Notes under the pieces: model-generated
What the model was told of the DNA's origin: nothing
Seen by the model: the letters and a program-made list of their open reading frames with translations, nothing else
The model's database searches: none
Shown: piece after piece, positions 14,156 to 22,704 of the stretch
Layout: every line of letters begins with the position of its first letter
Position numbering within the stretch: the stretch's first letter is position 1
Source: Oscillospiraceae bacterium
GTDB lineage: Bacteria; Bacillota; Clostridia; Oscillospirales; Ruminococcaceae
Direction of reading: 5' to 3'
Assembly: GCA_012729855.1 (NCBI GenBank)
Contig: JAAYCI010000084.1
Span: 1-44,217, forward strand
DNA: 44,217 nt
Program-made: the position numbers and the translations under genes

Positions 14156-15235
14156 TTACTGTGCCAAAAGGGCCTGCACCTCGGCCTGGCGCTGGAACAG
14201 CACGCACCCGCCGGTGCGGGGGCCGGCCTGGGCGGCCATCTCGCGCAGTTTTGCGTAGTAGCGCGATTGCAGCACCTCTTTCATGGAGGCGTCTTTCAGG
14301 TTGTGCTTGGCAAAGGGCGAGAAGGGGCAGGGTTCGGCGTCGCCCGTGGGGCTGATGTGGAAAAACCCGCGGCCGGAGGCCAGGCACCCGCCCATGGCGG
14401 CTTCGTCGCCGGGGAAGGAGAGCACCACCATGTCTTTGAACCGGCTTTTAAGGGTGTCGCATGCCCGGTTCAGGGTTTCAAGCTCGGCCTCGGTGAGGGC
14501 CAGGGCCTCGGTGCCCGCCTGGGCCGGCACATACTCCACATAGAAAACGATGCCGCAGCCTTTGTTGCGCAGATTGGCCAGAAATTCCGGCTGGAGGACC
14601 TCGTGCAGGTTTTCGCGCGTGACGGTAATGGATGCGCCAAACAGCATGTCGCGCCGGGCCATGTGCGCCATGGCGGTTTCAATTTTGGCATGGGTGCCGG
14701 CCCCGCGGCGGGTGTCGGTTTCCGTCTGCGCGCCTTCAATGCTCACCACCGGGATCAGGTTGCGGTTTTGGTCAAACAGGCGCAGGGTGGCTTCGTCCAT
14801 CATGGTGCCGTTGGTGAAGATGGGGAAGATGAGCTCGGGGTGGCGCGCGGCGGTGGTGATGACGTCGGGCCGGGTGAGGGGCTCGCCGCCGGCCAGCAGC
14901 ACAAAGGAAACGCCCAGCGATGATGCCTCGCTGAAAATGCGGTCCCACTCGCCGCAGGTGAGGTCGGGCTTGGCGGTGGCACCACTGCAGCAGCCGCCGG
15001 CCCGCGCGTAGCAGCCGGCGCAGTGCAGGTTGCACTGCGAGGCCACGCTGGCGATGAGGAAAGCCGGAATGTGGGTGCCGGCGGCCTCGTTTTGCTCCCG
15101 CAGGCGGGCGCTTTTGCTGATTTGCGGGGCCATGCGGGCCAAAAAGCTGCGCCCGGTTTTGTTGTTCAGATAGAAGCGGCCGGCGGTTTTCATGATACTG
15201 CCGATGCCTTGCTGCAACAATTTATTCAGGTTCAT
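14156..15235 (-). CDS. Radical SAM protein with short C-terminal cysteine region (359 aa)
   Basis: Radical SAM enzyme: the 4Fe-4S/SAM-binding motif is CNLHCAGC, followed by an unusual Cys-rich stretch YARAGGCCSG (about residues 70-90). Then come LLAGGEPLTRPD, the substrate-barrel strands IFTNGTMMDE and VVSIEGAQTETDTRRG, and near the C-terminus GDAEPCPFSPFAKHNLKD, which resembles the start of a SPASM-like region but with few cysteines. A final cysteine occurs in GGCVLFQRQ. ATG 15235 follows GAGGAC and overlaps the upstream TetR gene by 14 nt, so it is co-expressed with and probably controlled by that repressor. Substrate unknown; this group includes peptide-modifying and heme-related enzymes. 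Confidence 0.85.
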   Translation of the reverse strand: MNLNKLLQQGIGSIMKTAGRFYLNNKTGRSFLARMAPQISKSARLREQNEAAGTHIPAFLIASVASQCNLHCAGCYARAGGCCSGATAKPDLTCGEWDRIFSEASSLGVSFVLLAGGEPLTRPDVITTAARHPELIFPIFTNGTMMDEATLRLFDQNRNLIPVVSIEGAQTETDTRRGAGTHAKIETAMAHMARRDMLFGASITVTRENLHEVLQPEFLANLRNKGCGIVFYVEYVPAQAGTEALALTEAELETLNRACDTLKSRFKDMVVLSFPGDEAAMGGCLASGRGFFHISPTGDAEPCPFSPFAKHNLKDASMKEVLQSRYYAKLREMAAQAGPRTGGCVLFQRQAEVQALLAQ

Positions 15236-15869
15236 GGGTGTCCTCGTTTCGGTTTTGGTAGATGGCGGCAAACTGCTCGACGTGATCCATCAGGATGGCA
15301 AGCGCTTCGTCTTCTTTGCCCGGCATGGTGTCGTACTGGCAAAGCAGCAGGAAGAAGGGGGCGTAAAACTGCAGCGCGACGGTGTGGGCGGGGCCCTGCC
15401 GGAAGGTGCCCTGGCGCATCATCTCGGTGAAAAGGGCTTCCTGAAAGCGGATGGCGTCGTCGGTGAACCAGCTGCGGAAGGTGTGGGCCGCGGCGCTGTT
15501 TTTGTACTGCTCGATCATCAGCATTTTGCGGAATTTGGAGGCCTTGGGGTCTTTGAGGAAGAACATGAAGATGGCCTCGCACGCCTTTTTCAGCCAAACC
15601 AGGTCACGCTGGCCGTACTCGACGGCTACTTTGGCGATTTCCCCCTGCGGCAACTTGTAAAAGGAAACCGTGTCTTCAAAGCGGGCGGTCATCTCGGCCA
15701 TCAGGGTGTCGAAAATTTGCTGCTTGCTGGTGAAGTGCTTGTACAGCGAGCTATCTTTGATGCCGACAGCGCTGGCGATCTGTTTGACGGAGACGCCCTC
15801 ATAGCCGCTGGTGGAGAATAGGTCCAGCGCGGCGTCGAGGATGCGCTGTCGCGTGTGGGGCTTTTCCAT
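15222..15869 (-). CDS. TetR/AcrR-family transcriptional repressor (215 aa)
   Basis: N-terminal TetR helix-turn-helix: RQRILDAALDLFSTSGYEGV then SVKQIASAVGIKDSSLYKHF (about residues 7-48). The ligand-binding C-terminal domain (about 50-210) is alpha-helical with no recognisable specificity. ATG 15869 follows GGGAGG. The gene has two exact copies of an operator in its own promoter and is translationally coupled to a radical SAM gene, so it most likely represses both until an unknown ligand binds. Some homologues of this pairing occur in gut Clostridia; the signal cannot be inferred. Confidence 0.9.
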   Translation of the reverse strand: MEKPHTRQRILDAALDLFSTSGYEGVSVKQIASAVGIKDSSLYKHFTSKQQIFDTLMAEMTARFEDTVSFYKLPQGEIAKVAVEYGQRDLVWLKKACEAIFMFFLKDPKASKFRKMLMIEQYKNSAAAHTFRSWFTDDAIRFQEALFTEMMRQGTFRQGPAHTVALQFYAPFFLLLCQYDTMPGKEDEALAILMDHVEQFAAIYQNRNEDTHEPE

Positions 15870-15891
15870 GGGGTGCCTCCCGAATTGTTTG

Positions 15892-15939
15892 GCTAGTGTT
15901 CACTAGCTCTATTATAGCTAGTGAACACTAGCCTGTCAA
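15892..15939 (-). promoter_or_regulatory. TetR promoter with twin operators
   Basis: Minus strand TTGACA (15934-15939), 17 bp, TATAAT (15911-15916): perfect consensus. Operator O1 GCTAGTG-AA-CACTAGC (15917-15932 on plus) fills the spacer; O2 GCTAGTG-TT-CACTAGC (15892-15907) covers the transcription start. Both are perfect 7+7 palindromes with a 2-bp centre and are themselves mutually inverted around the -10. Binding would block polymerase directly. Confidence 0.9.
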
Positions 15940-15972
15940 TGCTTTTTTTGAAACTGCGCATAAAATACGAAT

Positions 15973-16000
15973 GAAACGCGCAGCAGATGCTGCGCGTTTC
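15973..16000. terminator. Strong 13-bp hairpin upstream of the TetR promoter
   Basis: GAAACGCGCAGCA (15973-15985) and TGCTGCGCGTTTC (15988-16000) are perfectly complementary with a 2-base gap. The minus-strand 3' side is T-rich but not a clean U-run. It probably ends transcription of the flavodoxin-like gene at 16120-16704. Confidence 0.55.
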
Positions 16001-16119
16001 GCTTAAATGCGTTATTTTCTGGTTTTTGCCACATTGGCAGAGAGGGGAATATCAAGCCGCTCCAGGCAGGCTGGTTTTACATGGTCAGCCTGATGACAAA
16101 GGGGGAGGGCAAGCTTTTG

Positions 16120-16704
16120 TCAGGTAGGCGCGAGCAGCACCGTTCTGGCAAAATTTCGGGCGCGCTGCGCTTTCTCATCATCCATGAAAGGGATGTTATA
16201 GCTGAGATGGCGCTCGGCGTGCATGCCCAGGTATTCCATCTGGCCCGCCTTGCAGTAGCGTTTCATGCCTTCTTCCCACAGGTCGGTCCCTTTTTCCGGG
16301 CGCTGGCCGGCGGTGGTAAGCAGCGCCACTTTTTTGCCGGCCCACAGCGCGGGCCCCCTTTCGCCGCCGCCATAGTATTTGTTCATGCCGTAAATCAGGC
16401 GGTCCAGCAGGGCTTTCATGGGCGGGGTGCAGTACCAGGCATAGATGGGGGTGGCCAGCAAAATCACATCGCTTGCCAGTACGGCGTCGAACAGCATCTG
16501 CCCGTCGTCCTGCTGGATGCAGCCAAACTTTGTCCAGTCCGCTTGGCAGGCGCGGCAGGCGATGCAGGGCTCAATGTGCTGGTCATACAGCCAAAACAGG
16601 GTGTGGCCGGCCCCTGCCGCCGTCAGTTCCTCGATGATGGGGTGGAGCAGTGCCACGGTGTTGCCCTGTTTGCGCGGGCTGCCCATAAGAATACAGTACT
16701 GCAT
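16120..16704 (-). CDS. Flavodoxin-fold NAD(P)H-dependent FMN oxidoreductase (194 aa)
   Basis: The FMN phosphate-binding loop is GSPRKQGNT at residues 8-16. A cysteine pair follows in EPCIACRACQ (about 46-55), the pattern of the iron-sulfur-flavoprotein/NADPH-dependent FMN reductase group, then ASDVILLATPIYAWYCTPPM, the typical flavin isoalloxazine contact region. ATG 16704 follows AAGGAGG. The second part (KKVALLTTAG) is the usual fourth strand of the fold. Likely role: cytoplasmic reduction of quinones, azo or nitro compounds, or redox-stress relief. Monocistronic, between two terminator-like hairpins. Confidence 0.85.
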   Translation of the reverse strand: MQYCILMGSPRKQGNTVALLHPIIEELTAAGAGHTLFWLYDQHIEPCIACRACQADWTKFGCIQQDDGQMLFDAVLASDVILLATPIYAWYCTPPMKALLDRLIYGMNKYYGGGERGPALWAGKKVALLTTAGQRPEKGTDLWEEGMKRYCKAGQMEYLGMHAERHLSYNIPFMDDEKAQRARNFARTVLLAPT

Positions 16705-16730
16705 GCGGGGCCTCCTTGGTTTTAATTAAA

Positions 16731-16761
16731 CGATATGCCGCCACAGTGTGACGGCATATCG
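16731..16761 (-). terminator. Terminator of the EAL-HDOD gene
   Basis: CGATATGCCG (16731-16740) and CGGCATATCG (16752-16761) form a 10-bp perfect stem with an 11-base loop; on the minus strand it is followed by TTTAATTAAAA. It lies about 37 bp past the stop of the EAL-HDOD gene. Confidence 0.75.
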
Positions 16762-16797
16762 GGATGCTTTGCAGAGTGCGCGATACATGTGGTTTTT

Positions 16798-18039
16798 TTA
16801 GGTTTTTGCTGACTCGGCAGAGTAGGGGGACATCAGATCGTTCCAGATCTGATTGACGTACTCGGCCGACTCCAGGTACTTCTGGCTGACGATGTTTTCC
16901 TCCAGGCCCAGGCTGGCGGCCAGCGGGGCCATGCCCTTGAAGTCGGCATTATCGTATTTCAGCACCAGCTGGTACAGGTCGCCACAAACGCCCTCGCTGT
17001 CCATCAGCGCGGCCTTTATCTCGTCGGCGATGGGCAGGGGCTCCAGTGCATCGCCCAGCGGTACGCCCATCAGCAGGCCCAAGGTGGAGAACATGCCCAG
17101 CAGGTAGGCCTCACTTTTGTTGATGGGCAGGCTGGCGATATAGGGGCTGAGCTCCTGGCAGAACTGGCCGCGCAGGAAGCTGGTTTTAATGAGCTCGGTG
17201 GGGATTTTGCCGTCGCTGTTTTTGAAGGACAGCAGGTAGATCCACTGCTTGAGCTGGCCCACACCCAGCACCACCAGCGCCTGCTTGACGCTGCGGGCGG
17301 GGTTGCGCAGGGCGAAATAGGCGCTGTTCACCAGCTTGAGCAGGCTGAAGGTGAGGGTGACGTCGCGCGAGATGATGGCGGCGATGTCGTCGAGGTCGGG
17401 CTCTTCCTTGGTGATGGCGATGATGAGCTGGAAGAAGTTGGACTGCAGGTGCTCCATCTGCGGCACGGCGGTGTACATGCTTTCGGCTACGGACGAGCCC
17501 TGCATGTACTCAATGCCCAGCGCCTTGGTGCTTTCGTAAATTTCCTGCGAGCTGACGTTGTAGCCGATGACCCGCTTTTTAAAGCTATTGGCGATGTCCA
17601 GGATGCTGTTCATGGAGGGGTTGGGCTTGGCCATGTTCAGCTTGATGATGTCGATGACATCGAGGATGGCAAAATAACGGCTGGAGAACTCGAAGCCTTT
17701 GATGGCAATCTCGTAGCCGTTGTGCTTGTGCTCCTCAATCAGCTTTTGGGCCACCGGGTGCACCAGGATGTTGTCCTCGATCTGGATGACCAGCGCTTCG
17801 GGGTTGAACATCTTGGGGATATCTTTTTCCAGAAGATTCGGTGTGAAGGTGATAAAAGCCTTTTTATTGTTCAGCAAGCGGCTGGAGTCCATCTCCAGCA
17901 GGAAGTCTTCTATCATGTTGGCGGCCTGGGTATCCTGCTGGTTATACAGGGAGACGCCCCGGTCTTCGTACAGCAATTCGTATGCGACGGCCTCGCCGTC
18001 GGGGCCGATGATCGGCTGCCGGACAATGGTGGCACCCAT
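16798..18039 (-). CDS. YuxH-type EAL-HDOD signalling protein with degenerate EAL (413 aa)
   Basis: N-terminal EAL-like domain (about residues 1-200) in which the catalytic signature is replaced by VAYELLYED; other phosphodiesterase residues also look absent, so it probably does not hydrolyse c-di-GMP. Segments ILDVIDIIKLNM and the C-terminal strand ALGIEYMQGSSVAE keep the fold. The second half is an HDOD domain (DDIAAIISRDVTLTFSLLKL, then VNSAYF and ALVVLGVGQLKQWI). I choose ATG 18039 with GAGGAG nine bases upstream. Proteins of this architecture act as c-di-GMP or motility-linked effectors. Located downstream of cheV in a motility block. Confidence 0.85.
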   Translation of the reverse strand: MGATIVRQPIIGPDGEAVAYELLYEDRGVSLYNQQDTQAANMIEDFLLEMDSSRLLNNKKAFITFTPNLLEKDIPKMFNPEALVIQIEDNILVHPVAQKLIEEHKHNGYEIAIKGFEFSSRYFAILDVIDIIKLNMAKPNPSMNSILDIANSFKKRVIGYNVSSQEIYESTKALGIEYMQGSSVAESMYTAVPQMEHLQSNFFQLIIAITKEEPDLDDIAAIISRDVTLTFSLLKLVNSAYFALRNPARSVKQALVVLGVGQLKQWIYLLSFKNSDGKIPTELIKTSFLRGQFCQELSPYIASLPINKSEAYLLGMFSTLGLLMGVPLGDALEPLPIADEIKAALMDSEGVCGDLYQLVLKYDNADFKGMAPLAASLGLEENIVSQKYLESAEYVNQIWNDLMSPYSAESAKT

Positions 18040-18135
18040 GAGCAACAACTCCTCTGTAATCAGCTTATTCGTTCCAGGGTTTGGCCTGGTATTTCGTTAC
18101 AGGTCTGTGCTTGTTGGCGGTTGCCGCCAGGTGCG

Positions 18136-19053
18136 CTATTGCTCCGCGCCGGTAATTTTGTCTACAAACTGGATGAGCTCGTACAGCTCGGGCTTGGAGA
18201 ACTGGCCGTCGGCGCCCAGCTGCTTGCCCACCGCCAGCAGTTGCTCGTTGATGAGCGAGGAGAAGATGATGATGGGGAGCTGGCTGAGTACCTCGTCGGC
18301 CTTGATGAGCTTGATGAGGTGGTGGCCGTCCATCACGGGCATCTCAATGTCGGTGACCATGCAGGAGATTTGGTCCAGGATGGGCTTGCCGCTGTCGCGC
18401 AAATCCTGCAGGTAGTCCCAGGCCTCCTGGCCGTTTTTCACCTTGGTTATTTTGGTATAGCCGGCCCGGCTAAGGCCCTCCACCACCATGCGGCTAAGCA
18501 ACATGGAGTCCTCCACAATAAGGATGGGGTGGCGGTTGGGGGTGCGGGCGCCCAGCTTTTCGATGTCGGACAGGTGGATGCCCGATTCGGGGTTGATCTC
18601 GGTGATGATCTTTTCAAAGTCCAGGATGGTGATGAGGCGGCCGTCGTATTCGGCGATGGCGGTGGCAATGCCCTCGGTGCCACCATAGATGATTTCGTCC
18701 GGTTTTTGCAGGTTGGTCCACGAAATGCGGCTGATGCCGACCACCTCGTGCACATGAAAGGCGTAGCTTTCCTGGCTGAAGTTGGTGATGATGAACACGT
18801 CGGTATCCAAATGGTCGCTGGGTTTCAGGCCCAGGTAATGGGCAAGGTCCACCACGGTAATCACTTCATCGCGCGGTTTAAACACGCCCTCGATGTTGGC
18901 GTTGGACTTCTGCATCGGGTTTACCGGGCAGTATTTCATAATCTCTTTCACCTTGGCAACGTTGATACCGTAGAGGTTGCCGTCGATGGTGAACTCCAGG
19001 ATGCCCAGCTCGTTGGTGCCGGACTCCAGCAGGATTTCCGCATGGGTGTTCAT
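18136..19053 (-). CDS. cheV: Chemotaxis coupling/response-regulator protein CheV (305 aa)
   Basis: CheW-like coupling domain (about residues 10-155: LEFTIDGNLYGINVAKVKEI, GVFKPRDEVITVVDLAHYLG) fused to a receiver domain (about 172-300: ILIVEDSMLLSRMV, phospho-acceptor in CMVTDIEMPVMDG near residue 234, FSKPEL). CheV couples receptors to CheA and its phosphorylation contributes to adaptation. ATG 19053 follows GGGAGG; an in-frame ATG 24 bases upstream overlaps this ribosome binding site and is rejected. It lies on the opposite strand from cheA about 8 kb away and may act with that kinase. Confidence 0.93.
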   Translation of the reverse strand: MNTHAEILLESGTNELGILEFTIDGNLYGINVAKVKEIMKYCPVNPMQKSNANIEGVFKPRDEVITVVDLAHYLGLKPSDHLDTDVFIITNFSQESYAFHVHEVVGISRISWTNLQKPDEIIYGGTEGIATAIAEYDGRLITILDFEKIITEINPESGIHLSDIEKLGARTPNRHPILIVEDSMLLSRMVVEGLSRAGYTKITKVKNGQEAWDYLQDLRDSGKPILDQISCMVTDIEMPVMDGHHLIKLIKADEVLSQLPIIIFSSLINEQLLAVGKQLGADGQFSKPELYELIQFVDKITGAEQ

Positions 19054-19331
19054 GAATAGGAGGCCTCCCTTAAGCATGATCGCTATTGTAAAGTATAGTA
19101 TACCATCAAAAGTAAGAATTATCCAGCATTCGCGAAAAAAAGTGTGGTGGCAGAGCGGGTGAAAAAAATGCGCAGGAGCGGGTGAAGTTGGCCTTGCGGG
19201 TGGGGTTTGGCCGCACAGACACAGCAAAACTGCGCGCCGTTTCGACTGAAAGCGGGGGCATTCTGCCTGCGGGTACCGTCAAAAAAGCGGTGGCGGCAGG
19301 CCGTGGCTTTGACAATGCCAATAAAGTGCGA
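19054..19331. other. Intergenic region with no recognised gene
   Basis: This 278-bp gap separates the FtsA-like gene from cheV. The part next to cheV is AT-rich with a TATACT-TATACT tandem near 19092-19104 on the minus strand, a plausible -10 for cheV but without a convincing -35. The remainder is GC-rich and shows no clear terminator or ORF. Confidence 0.5.
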
Positions 19332-21842
19332 CTAACCGATATGTACCCGGTCGCCGCTGGAGATCTCACTCAGGTAGGAGGCGTCGGGGTTGCCGTTCAC
19401 CGAGACCTCCACCATGCCCTGTTGCTGGGCGGGGTCAATGTCTACCAATGCGAACAGGTCAAACAGCTGGTAGGGCGCGCCGTCCGGTTTGGGGGGGAGC
19501 ACCACGGTTTTGCCGTTCAGGTCTATGCGCAGGCTTTGGGTGCGCGGCATGGGCGGCGGGGGGGCCTCGGTCGGGGAAGGTGCCGTGGGGGCCCACAGCG
19601 CGTCGGGCGGGGGCGGCGCCTTGAAGGCCGCCGGGGGCGGTGTGGGGGCCGGCACACCGGTGCGGCCGGGGTTTTCGGCCTGGCCCAGCGGGGCGTGCAG
19701 CGGCTGGGTGACGGGTGCGGGCGCTTCTGCCGGCGCCTGTTCGCTGGCGGGTTGTGGTATATCGGGCTGTACCATTTCTGGGCCGGCGGCAGATGGTTCT
19801 GGTTGGGGCAGGGGGGTGTGGCCGGCGGGCGCCATGGTTTCCGCCGTGGTTGTTTGTGGGGCAGTTGTATCAGAGGTGTAAAGCGGTGCAAGAGTAGGTG
19901 CTTCACTGCTTGGTACTTCGGTGGGGGTGATGCTTTGGGGTTTTGTGGCAGCCGGTGGCGCAGTGGTTTCTTCCGGTGCCGGCGTCGCATTGCCCTGCGG
20001 AATGGCGGGCGCTGGCGGGGCAGAGGGGGCTTCAGGCGCTGTCACGGTTTCAGGCGCGGCCGGCTGTATGGCGGCGGGCGGCGCGGCGCCGGCGTTTGCC
20101 GGGCACAGCACGGTGTCGCCGTCGTTCAGCAGGTGGCCGGGCATAGCCAGCACGCCGTTCACCGTTACCGGGGCGCCGTCGGCTGCCAGGCCGGCGGCGG
20201 CCAGCAGGTCGGCCACGGTGCGTAGCAGGTGGATGTCCACGATATCGTCGTCGAAGATGGGCGTATCGGCTGGCACCAGCGCGCCGTTGATGAGCGCCAC
20301 CAGCCCGGCGGCCAGCGGGGTGCCGTTCAGCGTGACAGCGATGGGTGCCGCGCCGTCGGCGTAGTCGCTTACCTGGGCCGTGGCGTCGGCGCCGGAGGTG
20401 GCGGGAATGATCTCAATGGCGTCGCCGTTTTCCACCGGCAGGTTCAGGCTGGCGGCCAGGCCGTTCAGCGACAACTGGGCCGCCGTATAGGGCTCGCCCC
20501 GCAGCACGGTGCGCGCGCCGTTCAGCGTGAAGGTGAGCGAGCGGCCGTTGCGGCCCATCAAATCGGAATAGCTATAGCCGCCGAAGAGCAGCGCATCCAT
20601 CATGCTGCAGCTTTGTTGGGTGAACAGGCGCACTCGCTTGCCGTTGATGGTGACGGCGGCGCCCTCGTTTTCGGCGTTGTCGGCCGCCACCAGCGCTATG
20701 CCCACCGGGGTGGCATATTCAGGGCCGTCCAGCCCGGCGTCCTCGTTCAGTACCTTGCCGGAAAACTGGGTGCCCGCCAGCGCCACCCGCTGGGGCCCAA
20801 GCGCCAGCATATCGGCCAGCAAACTGGCAAGGCCGGGGGTTTTGCTGCCGCCGCCCACCAGGAACACCGCGGCGGGCGGGCCGCCGTTGGCCTCGCGTAT
20901 CTTGTCGGCAATAACGTGCGCGAGGGTTTCGGCTGCCGGCTGCAGGGTGGCCACCACGTCGTCGGCTTCCACAGTATGCTCGAAACCCAAGATGTCGGTG
21001 AAGGTGATGGGCGCGCCTTCGCCGGCGGCCAGCTTGATCTGCTCGGCCTCGCCAAAGCTGACGAGGTATTGCTTGATGATGGCCTCGGTCACCTCGTCGC
21101 CGGCCACGGTGGCCATGGTGAAGCCCGAGACGGTGCCGTCGCAGGAGAGGGCGATGTCGGAGGTGCCGGCGCCGATGTCGGCCAGGGCCAGGTTCAGCAG
21201 GCGTAAATCCTGCGGGATGACAGCCCGCATGGCGGCGATGGGTTCCATCGTCAGGGTGTCTATTTCCAGGCCCAGCAGCTCCATGCTGCGGCGCAGGCTG
21301 CTCACCACCTCGGTGGGCAGGAAGGTGGCGATAATCTCTACCTCGGCCAGGCCGCCGCGGTGGTCCAGGATGGTGGCGAAGGGGTAGCCGTCCAGCTGGT
21401 AGCGCACCACCGAATGCCCCACGCAGTAGTAGGGCACCTCGGGACGCTCGGCGTCCAGCAGCTGGCGCGCCGCGTTCACGGCGCTGTTTTCCAGCCGGAA
21501 GATATCCTGCGCGGTGATGGCCACGCCCACCGGCAGTTTGACGCTGGCGCTGGCGCGGGTGGTTTTAAGCGCACGGCCGGCCGCCGCCACACTGACATGC
21601 TGAAAGGAGACGCCCAGCTGTTGCTCGATGGCGTCCTTGACAAGGCCGGCCACCCGGGCCACCTCTTCGATGTCCTCGATCTGGCCGTCTATCATGGCGC
21701 GGCGCTGGTGGGGCTGCATAGCCGACGCCGCCACATGAAAAAGCCCACCCTGCTGCCGGCCGGCGATGCCAACCACGCTGCGGGTGCCAATATCCAACAC
21801 AAAAATGAGGCCGTCGCCGGCCGGTGGGTAGGTGTCTGGCAA
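19332..21842 (-). CDS. FtsA/PilM-like actin-fold protein with tandem beta-grasp-like modules and a long Pro-rich linker (836 aa)
   Basis: Residues about 10-385 form an FtsA-type actin fold: phosphate-1 FVLDIGTRSVVGIAG, SHS2-like insert with VSVAAAGRAL, phosphate-2 LADIGAGTSDIAL (about residue 215-227) and adenosine motif VFLVGGGSKTPGL (about 328-340). After that come at least three repeated modules, each with an NG-turn and a closing acidic strand (VTINGKRVRL, ENGDAIEI; VTLNGTPL, DDDIVDIHLL; VTVNGVLAM, DGDTVLCP), resembling ThiS/ubiquitin-like beta-grasp units. A 190-residue Pro/Ala/Thr linker leads to a last module ending SSGDRVHIG. The start is TTG 21842 after AAGGGGGA. Standard FtsA is about 420 aa. 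Position beside PilZ and ComFB genes suggests a surface-structure or division role. Confidence 0.75.
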   Translation of the reverse strand: MPDTYPPAGDGLIFVLDIGTRSVVGIAGRQQGGLFHVAASAMQPHQRRAMIDGQIEDIEEVARVAGLVKDAIEQQLGVSFQHVSVAAAGRALKTTRASASVKLPVGVAITAQDIFRLENSAVNAARQLLDAERPEVPYYCVGHSVVRYQLDGYPFATILDHRGGLAEVEIIATFLPTEVVSSLRRSMELLGLEIDTLTMEPIAAMRAVIPQDLRLLNLALADIGAGTSDIALSCDGTVSGFTMATVAGDEVTEAIIKQYLVSFGEAEQIKLAAGEGAPITFTDILGFEHTVEADDVVATLQPAAETLAHVIADKIREANGGPPAAVFLVGGGSKTPGLASLLADMLALGPQRVALAGTQFSGKVLNEDAGLDGPEYATPVGIALVAADNAENEGAAVTINGKRVRLFTQQSCSMMDALLFGGYSYSDLMGRNGRSLTFTLNGARTVLRGEPYTAAQLSLNGLAASLNLPVENGDAIEIIPATSGADATAQVSDYADGAAPIAVTLNGTPLAAGLVALINGALVPADTPIFDDDIVDIHLLRTVADLLAAAGLAADGAPVTVNGVLAMPGHLLNDGDTVLCPANAGAAPPAAIQPAAPETVTAPEAPSAPPAPAIPQGNATPAPEETTAPPAATKPQSITPTEVPSSEAPTLAPLYTSDTTAPQTTTAETMAPAGHTPLPQPEPSAAGPEMVQPDIPQPASEQAPAEAPAPVTQPLHAPLGQAENPGRTGVPAPTPPPAAFKAPPPPDALWAPTAPSPTEAPPPPMPRTQSLRIDLNGKTVVLPPKPDGAPYQLFDLFALVDIDPAQQQGMVEVSVNGNPDASYLSEISSGDRVHIG

Positions 21843-21960
21843 GCGGTAAATCCCCCTTATGCTGAGCGATGGGTGACCAAGGCCACCCCTGTTGTATTTG
21901 TTTTGATCTTGGGGTTGCCAAGGCTATGCCCCTGGCAAAATCCCCCAATCGCATTTTTAT

Positions 21961-22665
21961 TTACTGAGCCGCGGCGGCGTTGCGCCGCCGGCTTTTTTCC
22001 ATGCGCTGCAGCTGGAACAGGTCGCGGCAGAGGGTGTCCAGCTGTTTTTCGGTGTAGTCGAAGAAGATGCAGCCATATTGGGTTTCGCCGTTGGGCATGG
22101 TTACCAGCCGCTGTACGCGCAGCAGGAAGGTGAGGTGCTGCTCCAGCGGGGCGAAATCCAGCATGTAGCGGGTGCCGGGCACCAGCGGGACGGACGAGCG
22201 CAGCCGCACGCCGGTGAGGCTGATATCCATCACCTGGACGTCCAGGTTGGCGTTATCCACCATGCCCTGGGCCGCTTCGTCGGAGGCCTTTACCAGGCGG
22301 CGGTCGAAGTCGGCCTGTTCTTCGGCGGTGAGGTAGAGTGTGAGCTTGCCCGGCACGGCGGAGTTGACGCGAAAGGCGCCGCGGCGCTCGAAGTTTTGCA
22401 GCGAACGTACCCCCTCTACCCGCACAAAGTTTTCGGTAGAGAGGTAAATGGTGCCGACGAGGATGCGGGTGTCCAGCTTGGCGTGGTGCGCAAAAACCTT
22501 GACGGGCGCCCGGTACTGCAGCAGGGGCATGCGCTCGTCATCGCGCCCTGCCAGTTCCAGGGCTTCTTTGTCGATTTTAATGATGCGGCCAACGGCAAGC
22601 AGTTCGTTCTCCAGGCTTTTGATCTCGCACAAAGAGCCCAGATACTCTTGTGGAAGCGCCAGCAT
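21961..22665 (-). CDS. PilZ-domain c-di-GMP-binding protein, YcgR-like (234 aa)
   Basis: An N-terminal YcgR-N-like beta domain (about residues 1-88) is followed by a PilZ domain with both ligand motifs: the arginine cluster FERRGAFRV (about 91-99) and DISLTGVRL (about 146-154), then a second conserved strand QYGCIFFDYT. Such proteins bind c-di-GMP and slow the flagellar motor or regulate secretion. ATG 22665 has GGAGAAAA upstream with rather long spacing. Located between comFB and the FtsA-like gene, 39 nt after comFB, probably in one operon. With the degenerate EAL protein it indicates c-di-GMP signalling in this organism. Confidence 0.85.
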   Translation of the reverse strand: MLALPQEYLGSLCEIKSLENELLAVGRIIKIDKEALELAGRDDERMPLLQYRAPVKVFAHHAKLDTRILVGTIYLSTENFVRVEGVRSLQNFERRGAFRVNSAVPGKLTLYLTAEEQADFDRRLVKASDEAAQGMVDNANLDVQVMDISLTGVRLRSSVPLVPGTRYMLDFAPLEQHLTFLLRVQRLVTMPNGETQYGCIFFDYTEKQLDTLCRDLFQLQRMEKSRRRNAAAAQ

Positions 22666-22704
22666 AGCTTATTTTCTCCGTCTGTGTGTATTTTTAAACC
22701 CGGC

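Noticed and set aside
13896-14387. ORF of 163 codons upstream of potA on the minus strand
   Set aside because: It runs through the potABCD promoter and into the radical SAM gene in another frame, is arginine-rich and lacks a ribosome binding site; the interval is better explained as a leader.
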